From assembly GCF_014897815.1 (NCBI RefSeq), contig NZ_JABUZG010000065.1, positions 1-35,563 on the forward strand: 35,563 nt of DNA, written 5' to 3'. This stretch comes from Psychrobacter sp. PG1 (lineage in GTDB: Bacteria > Pseudomonadota > Gammaproteobacteria > Pseudomonadales > Moraxellaceae). The first letter of the stretch is position 1. Each line of letters starts with the position of its first letter. Shown piece by piece: positions 7,992 to 16,195 of this stretch. The translations under genes and the position numbers were made by a program. Below the pieces are notes generated by a model. That model was not told the DNA's origin, made no database searches, and worked only from the letters and a program-made list of their open reading frames with translations.

Positions 7992-8273
7992 ATGCGTAAA
8001 GATATCCATCCTAATTACCAAGAAGTTTTGTTCCATGACACTAACGCTGACGTGTTTTTCTTAACTCGTTCAACCGTTAAAACCAAAACCACTCGTGAAT
8101 ACGAAGGGTCAGAATATCCATACTACCCACTTGATATCTCAAGTGCGTCGCATCCATTCTATACTGGCGAACAACGCAAAACTTCTACTGAAGGTCGTGT
8201 TGCTAGCTTCAACAAACGCTTTGGTGCATTTGGTGGCCGTAAGAAAGCTGCTGATACTGACGCTGCAGAATAA
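7992..8273 (+). CDS. rpmE2: 50S ribosomal protein L31 type B (zinc-independent)
   Basis: The 93-residue product matches L31 (MRKDIHPNY at the N-terminus, [20 protein letters not shown] in the middle, then a FNKRFG element). It is the longer type B form and contains no cysteine at all, so it lacks the CxxC zinc ligands of type A. In many bacteria this form replaces zinc-binding L31 during zinc shortage under Zur control. I looked for a Zur palindrome close to the start and found none that convinced me. AGAGAG precedes the ATG. A terminator follows, so it appears monocistronic. Confidence 0.95.
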   Translation: MRKDIHPNYQEVLFHDTNADVFFLTRSTVKTKTTREYEGSEYPYYPLDISSASHPFYTGEQRKTSTEGRVASFNKRFGAFGGRKKAADTDAAE

Positions 8274-8346
8274 TTCACACCTATTGCGTGATATTATTTT
8301 GAGCATGTGTTTTCTCAAACATGCACAGTTATAGTATTAAGAACAT

Positions 8347-8379
8347 AAAAAAACCGCTGACTATTCAGCGGTTTTTTTT
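8347..8379 (+). terminator. Rho-independent terminator after rpmE2
   Basis: The stem ACCGCTGA/TCAGCGGT (8353-8360 and 8365-8372) with loop CTAT has A7 before and T8 after. It sits between the convergent rpmE2 and SGNH hydrolase genes and can serve both. Confidence 0.92.
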
Positions 8380-8413
8380 GTTTAAGTTTTTAGAAGTAAC
8401 GCCTCAATGGTTC

Positions 8414-9262
8414 TTAATCAGTCAACTCAGCATCGGAAGGGGAAGGGTTCAGTAACTGTATAATCAACTCTGACAGTTGCTGCGCCCAATAGCCATACAT
8501 GAGGCTGCTAGGATGAAAACCGTCACTGGCAAACATCACTTTGATATCGATTGGAGTACCGTTCGAATGCTCTGCTATCATTCGTGGAAAGTCAGTGGCC
8601 ATGTAGGTGACACTATCATGAGCGGCGCAAACTTGCTGCAATGTCTTATCAAGGATAGAGGCTTTAGCACCCACAAAGTTACTTAGCGGGGCAGGTATCG
8701 CAGGCATCTGTGCCATCGGCGGCAGGCTTAAAAAAATCAACTCTCGCACACCAAATTTACGCTGAGCGATAGCAATGATATTTTCAATTTGCTGTTGCCA
8801 TTTATCCACCGATACTTTAGAGGTGGTGTCGTTGACGCCGACACTCAGCACCATCACATCAACAGGCTGGCTAGGCGCGAGTAGAACATAAAGCCTACGC
8901 AAGATATCAAAGCTGGTATGCCCCGTTGTCGCTTGCAATGACCAGTTCAGTATATCAAACTGATTTTGGATAGCAAACTGCTGCGTCAAAACAGGAATTA
9001 AGTTACCGACAAGCGCTTCTTGCTGCGTCTCACTACCGACGCCAGCCGCCGCCGAATCGCCAACGACCATTAGATTTAATGTCCGCTTGTGCGCTTCCTT
9101 TAGCGATTCAATCGTGTCATTTAATTGAACTTGCCCGTGCCTTTCACCATTTGGCTCAGGTAGACGTACCGTATCACGCTTAATTTTGCGCCCTTGATAA
9201 AGATAAATAGGAGCAAGCAGTACATCTCTTGCCACCGAGGCGATTTTATTGCTATTTATCAT
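8414..9262 (-). CDS. SGNH/GDSL-family hydrolase
   Basis: The SGNH blocks are all visible: block I VVGDSAAAGVG with the nucleophilic Ser, block III GVNDTTSK with Asn, and block V SDGFHPSSLMY with the Asp-x-x-His pair. Such enzymes are esterases, thioesterases or lysophospholipases. I start the gene at the ATG ending at 9262 (282 residues), 5 bases beyond the nadV stop, because AGGATGG precedes it; a longer frame from 9310 would overlap nadV by 44 bases. The region before the catalytic block (around residues 5-30) is partly hydrophobic and could be a weak anchor. It is the last gene of the NAD-salvage cluster, though a role in NAD metabolism is not evident. Confidence 0.88.
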   Translation of the reverse strand: MINSNKIASVARDVLLAPIYLYQGRKIKRDTVRLPEPNGERHGQVQLNDTIESLKEAHKRTLNLMVVGDSAAAGVGSETQQEALVGNLIPVLTQQFAIQNQFDILNWSLQATTGHTSFDILRRLYVLLAPSQPVDVMVLSVGVNDTTSKVSVDKWQQQIENIIAIAQRKFGVRELIFLSLPPMAQMPAIPAPLSNFVGAKASILDKTLQQVCAAHDSVTYMATDFPRMIAEHSNGTPIDIKVMFASDGFHPSSLMYGYWAQQLSELIIQLLNPSPSDAELTD

Positions 9263-9266
9263 ATTG

Positions 9267-10664
9267 CTACCATCCTGCACGCTCCCGAATAGTGGTGAGA
9301 TTGTCTTCAATTAATAATTTACCATCGACATAAATATCACGCAGTAGGTTATCTGCGTCTGCAGATAGGTCTTCAGCCTTGATGGTTTTTAGCTGTCCAT
9401 TGCTGTTTTTGACCAGCGCCAAACGTCCCTTCTTTGAGCGTTTAGAGCGGCTGGTAATGGGGTCTTTATAGATGTCTGTCCATGTGCCATCGATAGAGAT
9501 AGCGCTGGCTTTCATCGCCCAGCTCATGGTGTCGCGGTTGACTTGTTGTAATAGACCACCGCCCATACCAAATGTTACATTATCTGCGCTAAAGCCTGCT
9601 TTCATGATCACTTCAATGATCTTAGTTAAGCTTTGTGGGCTGATGCCATCCCCTTGGATGACACGTACATAATCAGGCAGCACTTTATAGCCTTTACTAT
9701 TAATCGTCGTTCCAAATTTTACTGCCAAGCGCTCTAAGGCTTCGCGAACCACTTTGGCAGGCTCACCACTATCGGGTCGGATAACCAAAGTCCCGCCCAT
9801 ATTTTTCACATCATCTTTTAAGCTGCCGCCCCAGATATTATCGATGGCGTTCCATAAGTCATAGCTGTCAGAGACCACTGAGAAGCTTTTACCAGCGCCG
9901 CCAAACTGCGCAATCATATTGGCAAAAGCAGCGGTTTCGCCGTCACGACCCCACGCGGTCATGGTGCTATGCTCAGCGGCAGGAATAGAAAACGCTGGCA
10001 TGTCCTTATCCATGTGATACCAGCGGCTGGCAGCCACCAACGCTGTCATCGAATCGGTTCCAGCAAAGTTCACCAAATGCGCTAGGCTGCCGAGCGCGAC
10101 AGACTCTTGACTAGATGCTCCGCGCGAGCCGAAATCATGTAAAAGAAAAGTGAGTGATTCGGTATTGTCCGCTGATTTTTCTAACGCTTGACGAATGATG
10201 CCTTTGCAGTAATGCGAGACACTAGCGACGGTTGATGGATACCAAATGGCACGAAGCAAAGCAGTCTCGATATAGCTTGGCAGCCAATAAAACTCTGGAT
10301 CGGTATTGATAACTTGGCAGACCACATTGGATACTGGTACGATGCTGCCTTCAGGTATGGCTTCGATGCGCAGTGGCATGTAGCCGCCATGTTTATCAAC
10401 CAAACGCTCCCAGCCAGCACGGTTAAAGGTTAAACCATGTGCTTGAATGACCATTTCGGCTTCATCAATGTCTTGATGAGTGATTGGCGTGCTTAGATAT
10501 TCTTTAATAAAGGCCTGCAAGCCAAAGAACACCACATCGTAGTCGCCTTTACGCGCCTCAATATAGCTGGACAGATACTCACTACCTTTTGGGTATTGCA
10601 CCCAATGTGAGGTTTTGTAGCTGTCGCTATTTAGAATTAAATTGTTTAAATTGCTGGTATACAT
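9267..10664 (-). CDS. nadV: Nicotinamide phosphoribosyltransferase
   Basis: The 465-residue protein is a NAMPT/NadV type II phosphoribosyltransferase, joining nicotinamide and PRPP to make NMN in the cytoplasm. Recognisable blocks are NSDSYKTSHWVQYP at the N-terminus, HDFGSRGASSQES mid-protein with the adjacent NFAGTDSM, PAAEHSTMTAWGRDGE, SVVSDSYDLWNA, VIRPDSGEP and VIQGDGIS, then the glycine-rich FGMGGGLLQ. An upstream GTG is in frame, but GAGGAG lies 7 bases from the ATG ending at 10664, so I use that. It lies 130 bases downstream of nadM, whose product converts NMN to NAD, giving a two-step salvage route. Confidence 0.95.
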   Translation of the reverse strand: MYTSNLNNLILNSDSYKTSHWVQYPKGSEYLSSYIEARKGDYDVVFFGLQAFIKEYLSTPITHQDIDEAEMVIQAHGLTFNRAGWERLVDKHGGYMPLRIEAIPEGSIVPVSNVVCQVINTDPEFYWLPSYIETALLRAIWYPSTVASVSHYCKGIIRQALEKSADNTESLTFLLHDFGSRGASSQESVALGSLAHLVNFAGTDSMTALVAASRWYHMDKDMPAFSIPAAEHSTMTAWGRDGETAAFANMIAQFGGAGKSFSVVSDSYDLWNAIDNIWGGSLKDDVKNMGGTLVIRPDSGEPAKVVREALERLAVKFGTTINSKGYKVLPDYVRVIQGDGISPQSLTKIIEVIMKAGFSADNVTFGMGGGLLQQVNRDTMSWAMKASAISIDGTWTDIYKDPITSRSKRSKKGRLALVKNSNGQLKTIKAEDLSADADNLLRDIYVDGKLLIEDNLTTIRERAGW

Positions 10665-10797
10665 CACAGAACTCCTCTGCTTTGAGATGCCGTAGCTGCG
10701 TTAATGAAAGAACAGTTACGGCGGTTAGCCCTTGCTGTCTATCAGCTTGGGCGTGGAAAATTGTTAATTAAAAATCGGATAATCGTCTGATAAAATT

Positions 10798-11847
10798 CTA
10801 TAAACCAACCATTTTAGTAATAATTGCATAATGGTCTTCAAACATCATGGTGGCGTCAAGCTCAGCGAGTGGTAGCCAAAAAGCCGTGGCTGCATCGTCG
10901 CCGCCTTTTACTTTTGGCAAGCCTTTTGGGTCATTTTTAAGTTGAAAATAAAAGGCTTGGGTAATCGTACGACCACGTGCTGAGCGATATGGGTCATCAA
11001 AGGTATGCTGACTATGACAAGAGCCGCGCAATACTGGTTCAGGGACTTTTAGGCGAGTCTCCTCACGTAGCTCACGGATACAGGCATCGAATAAGGTCTC
11101 TTTTGGATTTAAAAATCCGCCTGGTAATGCCCAAAGTCCACGCCCTGGCATGCTGCGGCGCTCAACCAATAGAATATGTCCTGACTGGACAATTAGGGCA
11201 TCTGCTGTCATAAAGGTTGGTGGATAAGGCGCTGATTCCCACTGTCTTTTATATTTATCAATAAAGTCCGCTTCTTCGTGCAGATTTTGATATTCGTCTG
11301 TTTTTTTGAAGTCATTCAAAACCTTGCGCGTCGACTCAGGCGTGCGTTCAGGAGTCGGGGTCGCGCCCATTAGATAGCTATCGCGAATTGGGGTGGCGGA
11401 TAGATTGTGATAGCTCGGTACTGAGACGGACGCCCAGTTGGGGAATAGCGATAAATAATATGAGGAGCTGTCTTTGGAATGACCAATCAAGCCGATATCA
11501 GTTTGCAAATCACCAGTGATAGACTTCACGCCTGCTTGCACGTACTGTAGCCAGCGTGTGTCGTTGTAGAGTGCATCATCTAGAGCAACGCAGTGAATAC
11601 GTGCTGCTTCTGCTGCTGAATATGCGCCTTTAATCATGGCAGCACGCTCAGCGACGCTGAATGGATTGCGTAAACTACGCGGTAAGTTAGCAGAGCCGAT
11701 CAACATAATGACATTATCAGCACGCTTTAATGCTTCGTCGATGACCGCTTTATGTCCACGATGGAAGGGCTGGAAACGCCCGATAAAAACCAAATAACGA
11801 TAGTGTTTATTATCTTTAGCTGAACTTTGCTCTGATGATTCGCTCAT
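10798..11847 (-). CDS. nadM: Bifunctional NMN adenylyltransferase / Nudix hydrolase (NadM-Nudix)
   Basis: Two domains are visible in 349 residues. The N-terminal nucleotidyltransferase has GRFQPFHRGH with the HxGH motif at about His29-His32 and the later LSATPIR block; it adenylates NMN to NAD. The C-terminal half is a Nudix domain with the box GFLNPKE-x7-RELREETRL around residues 244-266. All Glu ligands are kept, and the usual Gly near the end is Arg. In studied homologues the Nudix part hydrolyses ADP-ribose. I prefer the ATG ending at 11847 to an in-frame GTG at 11856 because AGGA is better spaced from it. The product supplies the second step after NadV, encoded just downstream. Confidence 0.93.
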   Translation of the reverse strand: MSESSEQSSAKDNKHYRYLVFIGRFQPFHRGHKAVIDEALKRADNVIMLIGSANLPRSLRNPFSVAERAAMIKGAYSAAEAARIHCVALDDALYNDTRWLQYVQAGVKSITGDLQTDIGLIGHSKDSSSYYLSLFPNWASVSVPSYHNLSATPIRDSYLMGATPTPERTPESTRKVLNDFKKTDEYQNLHEEADFIDKYKRQWESAPYPPTFMTADALIVQSGHILLVERRSMPGRGLWALPGGFLNPKETLFDACIRELREETRLKVPEPVLRGSCHSQHTFDDPYRSARGRTITQAFYFQLKNDPKGLPKVKGGDDAATAFWLPLAELDATMMFEDHYAIITKMVGL

Positions 11848-12024
11848 ATACGCCACTTTCCTACTACGGATATTTCATTGGTTAAAATTTATTGAGTAAA
11901 AAGTAATGACGCCAATACTGACACAGCCTATCACTCGCTGACAAGTATAAAGATGTTTAGAGGTGTGCGGTTTCTGATTATAGTCCGTACCATGCTGTAG
12001 TTAGGCTACAACCGCACCGCTATT

Positions 12025-12984
12025 TTAACGGGCATGCTGCTCAATCCACGCGGTAACTGTTGGCCAAATTTCGTGGGCGGCGTTACGACTGATCATAATG
12101 CGGCTGTGCGTATAATCGTCCAGATCTCCATGGCTGAGCGAGTATTCTCGAAAAATATTGGCAGGGTTTTTAAAGGGTTCAAAAAACAGCTGACAACCAC
12201 GAGTAGGGGAGATGAAATTGTCGCCTTTTGCGCTGATAGCATAGATAGGTATCGTGATTTTTGGCATCTGTTGCCGGTAGTCTAAAGGTGCCTCATCAGC
12301 GCCGCATGTATCCATGCTGGCTGTATTAAATGTACGTTGCTTAAGAAAACTGCTGTTAAAGTTTTTTTGTAGATTCCAGTCGTACCACTGGTTCATCATA
12401 TGATAGCTTTCATTAAAAGGCCCTAGTTTGATTTTTTTAGCAGGGATATAGCCAACCAGCCGCGTGAATAATTTTGCTACAAGAATTTTAGTATGATTTA
12501 TCGGATTTATTGCAGCGCCATAAGCTTGGCAGGCAAACATGCTGGCGCTATTAATCTTATCGATATAGCAGGGATGCTGGATCAAAAACATCGTTAAGCC
12601 AACCCCGCCGCCGCTATGGGTGACGCAATGTAGATTATCGAGTTTTAAATCCTCAAAAAGATAGCGAAAAGTCGCTTCATAGTCATAGGTTGCAACCGTT
12701 TCGAAATTGAATTTTTCTTTGGGTATTGAGCTTGCGCCATGACCGCGCCATTCCATGATGTAGCAATGATGACCGAGGCGGGCTAGATACTCAGCGATTT
12801 TCAAACAGGTTTGTTTGTCCGAAAACGTGCCGTGCGTCAAAAATATGTTTTGCGATTTTATGGCAAAGGTATTGGTGGTAGAGGTATCGTTCTTTGTTTC
12901 GTCTTTTGTATTATCCACAATCTTCCAAACGGCTACTTGTTCGTCGTCTTTGGTCGTTACTAGATTCAGTGTTTGTGTCATCAT
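12025..12984 (-). CDS. alpha/beta hydrolase, lipase-like
   Basis: In this 319-residue protein, THGTFSD near residue 50 forms the oxyanion region, EWRGHGAS follows at 78-85, and the nucleophile elbow is THSGGG with Ser124, where Thr replaces the first Gly of the usual GxSxG. SAKGDNFISP probably holds the catalytic Asp and SLSHGDLDDY the His. The organisation resembles acid-lipase-like or polyhydroxyalkanoate-related hydrolases, but the substrate is unknown. A hydrophilic Asn/Thr/Lys-rich stretch at residues 24-40 looks like a linker. The start has two consecutive ATG codons and no clear ribosome-binding site. No signal peptide is visible. Confidence 0.85.
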   Translation of the reverse strand: MMTQTLNLVTTKDDEQVAVWKIVDNTKDETKNDTSTTNTFAIKSQNIFLTHGTFSDKQTCLKIAEYLARLGHHCYIMEWRGHGASSIPKEKFNFETVATYDYEATFRYLFEDLKLDNLHCVTHSGGGVGLTMFLIQHPCYIDKINSASMFACQAYGAAINPINHTKILVAKLFTRLVGYIPAKKIKLGPFNESYHMMNQWYDWNLQKNFNSSFLKQRTFNTASMDTCGADEAPLDYRQQMPKITIPIYAISAKGDNFISPTRGCQLFFEPFKNPANIFREYSLSHGDLDDYTHSRIMISRNAAHEIWPTVTAWIEQHAR

Positions 12985-13021
12985 AAGATTGATTCAACTA
13001 AAATATGAAGTTTCTGCTAGC

Positions 13022-13315
13022 TTAAATGTAATGTTTAACAATGAAAATTATAGTAATAAATATAAAGATGCTAAAAAATTGCGTTATAAAATAACGTTTG
13101 AACATCCTCTTTTCTTCGATATCTAAGCGATCTCTATAGTCAATATAAAAGAATATCAACTGGAGTAATGGATTACGAAAAAATACCAACGCTACATGAA
13201 TTTTGATATAACGAGACATAATTTCTTTTACAGCTTTGGTATAGTCAACACCCTCCGGTACTAAAAGCGCGACGACTATAATAAGGGCAACAAGAATGCC
13301 TAATATAATGATCAA
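13022..13315 (-). CDS. Small membrane protein, function unknown
   Basis: A 97-codon frame starting with TTG encodes a hydrophobic N-terminal segment (about residues 1-19), a central stretch with charged patches (DYRDRLDIEEKRMFKR) and a hydrophobic C-terminal segment (about 75-95). This two-helix layout is typical of small inner-membrane proteins and is unlikely in a random frame. Against it are the TTG start, only a weak TAGG upstream, and the very AT-rich local composition, which favours hydrophobic codons by chance. It lies 37 bases upstream of the leftward hydrolase start and could be co-transcribed with it. Confidence 0.45.
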   Translation of the reverse strand: MIIILGILVALIIVVALLVPEGVDYTKAVKEIMSRYIKIHVALVFFRNPLLQLIFFYIDYRDRLDIEEKRMFKRYFITQFFSIFIFITIIFIVKHYI

Positions 13316-13843
13316 TAAGTAAACCTATAAGAAGATATTTAGGACAATACACTTTACCTTGTAAATAGATCTAAAACTAGCGCTAGAAAATAGCAAGCAT
13401 GATAAGTGCTTTGGTTGTATGGTTTCACACAGTGTTAGACATGCCATAGTATTCGGAAGAAAGTAGGTGGTTAGTTAGTGTTCTAGGTGCTTGATAATCA
13501 CGGTAGCTGTCTTTATATAGTAGGGGATATATCAATCATTAGATAAGCGCTATTTATCGTAACTATTTCGTCATTGTTAATAAAGCATTAATAAAACCGA
13601 TAGCAGTCATTTGTGAGCATTTTGGTTTAATTCACAGTAGCGCAGTCGGAATTGTCGTCTGAGTACGTTATAATAGCTGTTATAAATTGAGCAAAATGTT
13701 ATAACAACGGCAGTCCGTATTTTAAGACAACAGACCGTAATGATTGATAACCCGCATAACTTATACCCGCTACCTAATTTTAAATTCACGACACAGTAGC
13801 CATGACAGATATAGCGTTTGTGTCATAACGCATAGGACATATT
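13316..13843. other. Intergenic region upstream of nfuA
   Basis: No gene is seen in these 528 bases. The part near nfuA contains three direct copies of GTTATAA at 13667, 13679 and 13698, the last one within the palindrome TGTTATAACA. One copy overlaps a TATAAT at 13669-13674 that could be a -10 box, but a matching -35 is missing. A minus-strand 60-codon frame here is not convincing. Confidence 0.55.
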
Positions 13844-14527
13844 ATGAGTGAGCACAACCAAGCTGAGAGCCAATTAGACCAGTCAGCAGACTATGAATCA
13901 GCGCTAGATACTGAGCAAACTGTAGCAAAAAGCAATATTACTATTACTGAGTCAGCCCAAAGCTACTTAGCAGATTTGTTATCCAAGCAGGATACCGATG
14001 GTATCGGCGTGCGTATTTTCGTTGAGCATCCAGGTACGCCGCGTGCAGAGTGCTGTATGGCTTATAACCAACCGGGTGAAGAGGATAGCGCTGACCTGCG
14101 TTTTACGTATGACAGTTTTTCTGCCTTTATCGAAGCGGCGTCCGTTCCTTATTTAGAGGATGCGGTGATTGATTATAATAAAGACCGTTTTGGTGGTCAG
14201 CTGACCTTCCGTGCACCAAATTCTAAAGTGCCTAAAGTGGGTGCGGATGCCAGTGTCGAAGAGCGTATCAATTACGTATTGCAGTCAGAGATTAATCCCG
14301 GCTTAGCGGCGCATGGTGGCGACGTACAGTTGTTAGAGCTGATTGATGAAGAAGGCGTTGGTCTGACTGCGGTATTGAAGTTTGGTGGTGGTTGCCAAGG
14401 CTGTTCAGCCGTTGACATGACCTTACGTCAAGGCGTTGAAGTGCAACTTAAGCAGCAAATACCAGAGTTGACCCAAGTCATTGATGAGACCGATCATACC
14501 CGTACCGAAAACGCTTACTATAAATAG
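13844..14527 (+). CDS. nfuA: Fe-S biogenesis protein NfuA
   Basis: The 227-residue protein combines an N-terminal degenerate A-type (HesB/IscA-like) domain, roughly residues 31-130, with a C-terminal NifU-like domain from about 138. The NifU part has [14 protein letters not shown] with Cys184 and Cys187, the CxxC that binds a [4Fe-4S] cluster between two monomers for transfer to client enzymes. The A-type half keeps only clustered Cys70-Cys71 and not the complete ligand set, as is normal for NfuA. It is longer than the Escherichia coli protein (191 residues) by an acidic, Gln/Ser-rich N-terminal tail of about 30 residues. A terminator follows, so the gene is probably monocistronic. Confidence 0.95.
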   Translation: MSEHNQAESQLDQSADYESALDTEQTVAKSNITITESAQSYLADLLSKQDTDGIGVRIFVEHPGTPRAECCMAYNQPGEEDSADLRFTYDSFSAFIEAASVPYLEDAVIDYNKDRFGGQLTFRAPNSKVPKVGADASVEERINYVLQSEINPGLAAHGGDVQLLELIDEEGVGLTAVLKFGGGCQGCSAVDMTLRQGVEVQLKQQIPELTQVIDETDHTRTENAYYK

Positions 14528-14580
14528 AAATCTCAGTAAAAGCCAAAGCGTTAAATAATATCTGAAGAGTTATTTTAATT

Positions 14581-14614
14581 AAAAAGCCAAGTTTTGATGA
14601 ACTTGGCTTTTTTT
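14581..14614 (+). terminator. Rho-independent terminator after nfuA
   Basis: The 10-bp stem AAGCCAAGTT/AACTTGGCTT (14584-14593 and 14600-14609) with a 6-base loop is followed by a run of T, and precedes metY. Confidence 0.92.
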
Positions 14615-14730
14615 ATTGCTATGATTTGGGAGATTGTTTTTTAGCTGAATTTTCAGTGGTAGATTGTTAATTAATAATTTGTTGATTAGTCATTTATTGA
14701 TTAATAACTTTTATCGGAATAAAGGAATAT

Positions 14731-16056
14731 ATGATGAGTGACGAACAAGCAGCCCAGCAAACAGCCCAAAAATCAGCGACGCCTCAACGTCTTGAAACCT
14801 TGGCTATTCATGCTGGTTATAGCGTTGAGCCAACGACCAAAGCGGTCGCAGTGCCTATTTATCACACCAGCTCGTACGCCTTTGATAACACTCAGCATGG
14901 TGCTGATTTGTTTGATCTAAAAGTTGCAGGCAATATTTATACCCGTATTATGAACCCGACCAATGCCGTGTTGGAGGAACGCGTCGCGGCGCTCGAAGGC
15001 GGTATCGGTGCCCTTGCAGTAGCATCTGGCATGGCAGCCATTACTTATGCGATTCAAACCATCTGTGAAGCGGGCGATAATATCGTTGCTGTGTCGACCT
15101 TGTATGGTGGTACTTATAATTTATTTGCCCATGCATTGCCGCGTCAAGGTATCGAAGTCCGCTTCTTTGACCACAAAAACCCTGAGGCGATTCGTGATTT
15201 GATTGATGACAAAACCAAAATGGTCTTTGCAGAAAGTATCGGTAATCCGTTGGGCAATATCGTTGATATTCAAGTGCTGAGTGATATCGCACATGAATAT
15301 GGTGTGCCAGTGGTGATTGATAGTACGGTTGCCACGCCTGCGTTATGTCGTCCTTTTGAGTTTGGTGCGGATATCGTGATTCATTCATTGACCAAATATA
15401 TGAGTGGTACGGGTACGTCGATTGGTGGGGCGATTGTCGATAGTGGTAAATTCGCATGGGGTGATTATCCTGAGCGTTTTCCCTTATTGAACACGCCAGA
15501 TCATAGTTATCATGGTGTGAACTTTGTCAAAGATGTCGGTGCAGCAGCATTTATCGCTCGTGCTCGCGTGGCGCCACTACGTAATACGGGCGCGGCACTT
15601 AGCCCGCTCAATGCTTTTGGTATTTTGCAGGGTATGGAGACATTGAGTCTACGTATGGAGCGTCATGTCCAAAACGCCCAAGCAGTGGCGGAATATCTAC
15701 GTGATCATGATAAAGTTGCTTGGGTGAAATATGCGGGTTTACCAGATCATCCTGAGCATGAGCTTGCCAAAAAATACATGAAAGGCACGCCTTCTGCTAT
15801 TTTGACCTTTGGTGTTAAAGGTGGTTTGGAAGCTGGCGCTCGCTTTATCGATGCGCTGCAGCTGATTACTCGTTTGGTGAATATCGGTGATGCCAAATCA
15901 TTAGCCTGTCATCCAGCGACGACCACGCATCGCCAGCTCAATGAGCAAGAGCTCGAAAATGCAGGGGTAAGCACTGATATGGTACGTCTATCAATTGGTA
16001 TCGAGCACATCGAAGATATCAAAGCGGATCTTGCGCAAGCATTAGCCTCGGCTTAG
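14731..16056 (+). CDS. metY: O-acetylhomoserine aminocarboxypropyltransferase (sulfhydrylase)
   Basis: This 441-residue PLP enzyme belongs to the Cys/Met metabolism family and converts O-acetylhomoserine plus sulfide to homocysteine, the direct sulfhydrylation route to methionine. The PLP Lys222 lies in HSLTKYMSGTGTSIGG; YTRIMNPTN (residues 70-78) and ASGMAAI are phosphate-binding blocks. The length near 430-440 and the conserved N-terminal LETLAIHAGY fit OAH sulfhydrylase rather than the shorter cystathionine gamma-synthase. AAGGA lies 7-10 bases upstream of paired ATG codons. It has its own terminator and no methionine neighbours here. I saw no clear SAM riboswitch or MetJ box upstream. Confidence 0.93.
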   Translation: MMSDEQAAQQTAQKSATPQRLETLAIHAGYSVEPTTKAVAVPIYHTSSYAFDNTQHGADLFDLKVAGNIYTRIMNPTNAVLEERVAALEGGIGALAVASGMAAITYAIQTICEAGDNIVAVSTLYGGTYNLFAHALPRQGIEVRFFDHKNPEAIRDLIDDKTKMVFAESIGNPLGNIVDIQVLSDIAHEYGVPVVIDSTVATPALCRPFEFGADIVIHSLTKYMSGTGTSIGGAIVDSGKFAWGDYPERFPLLNTPDHSYHGVNFVKDVGAAAFIARARVAPLRNTGAALSPLNAFGILQGMETLSLRMERHVQNAQAVAEYLRDHDKVAWVKYAGLPDHPEHELAKKYMKGTPSAILTFGVKGGLEAGARFIDALQLITRLVNIGDAKSLACHPATTTHRQLNEQELENAGVSTDMVRLSIGIEHIEDIKADLAQALASA

Positions 16057-16132
16057 TATTAAACGCTTTTTATTGAACTGAGCCATGTGAGCTGAGCAAT
16101 GTGAACTGAATAATTTGTCTCATAATTAATAA

Positions 16133-16168
16133 CAAAAAAGCCCATATCAATTGATATGGGCTTTTTTA
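16133..16168. terminator. Rho-independent terminator, bidirectional
   Basis: A perfect palindrome, AAGCCCATATCAATTGATATGGGCTT split symmetrically around its centre, flanked by A and T runs. It lies between convergent metY and the adenosine kinase gene. Confidence 0.93.
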
Positions 16169-16195
16169 TTATCGGCAATGACAGATTTTTATAAG

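Noticed and set aside
15041..15457. 138-codon minus-strand frame within metY
   Set aside because: The product is rich in His, Tyr and Ser in the way expected from reading a coding strand backwards; there is no domain or ribosome-binding site.
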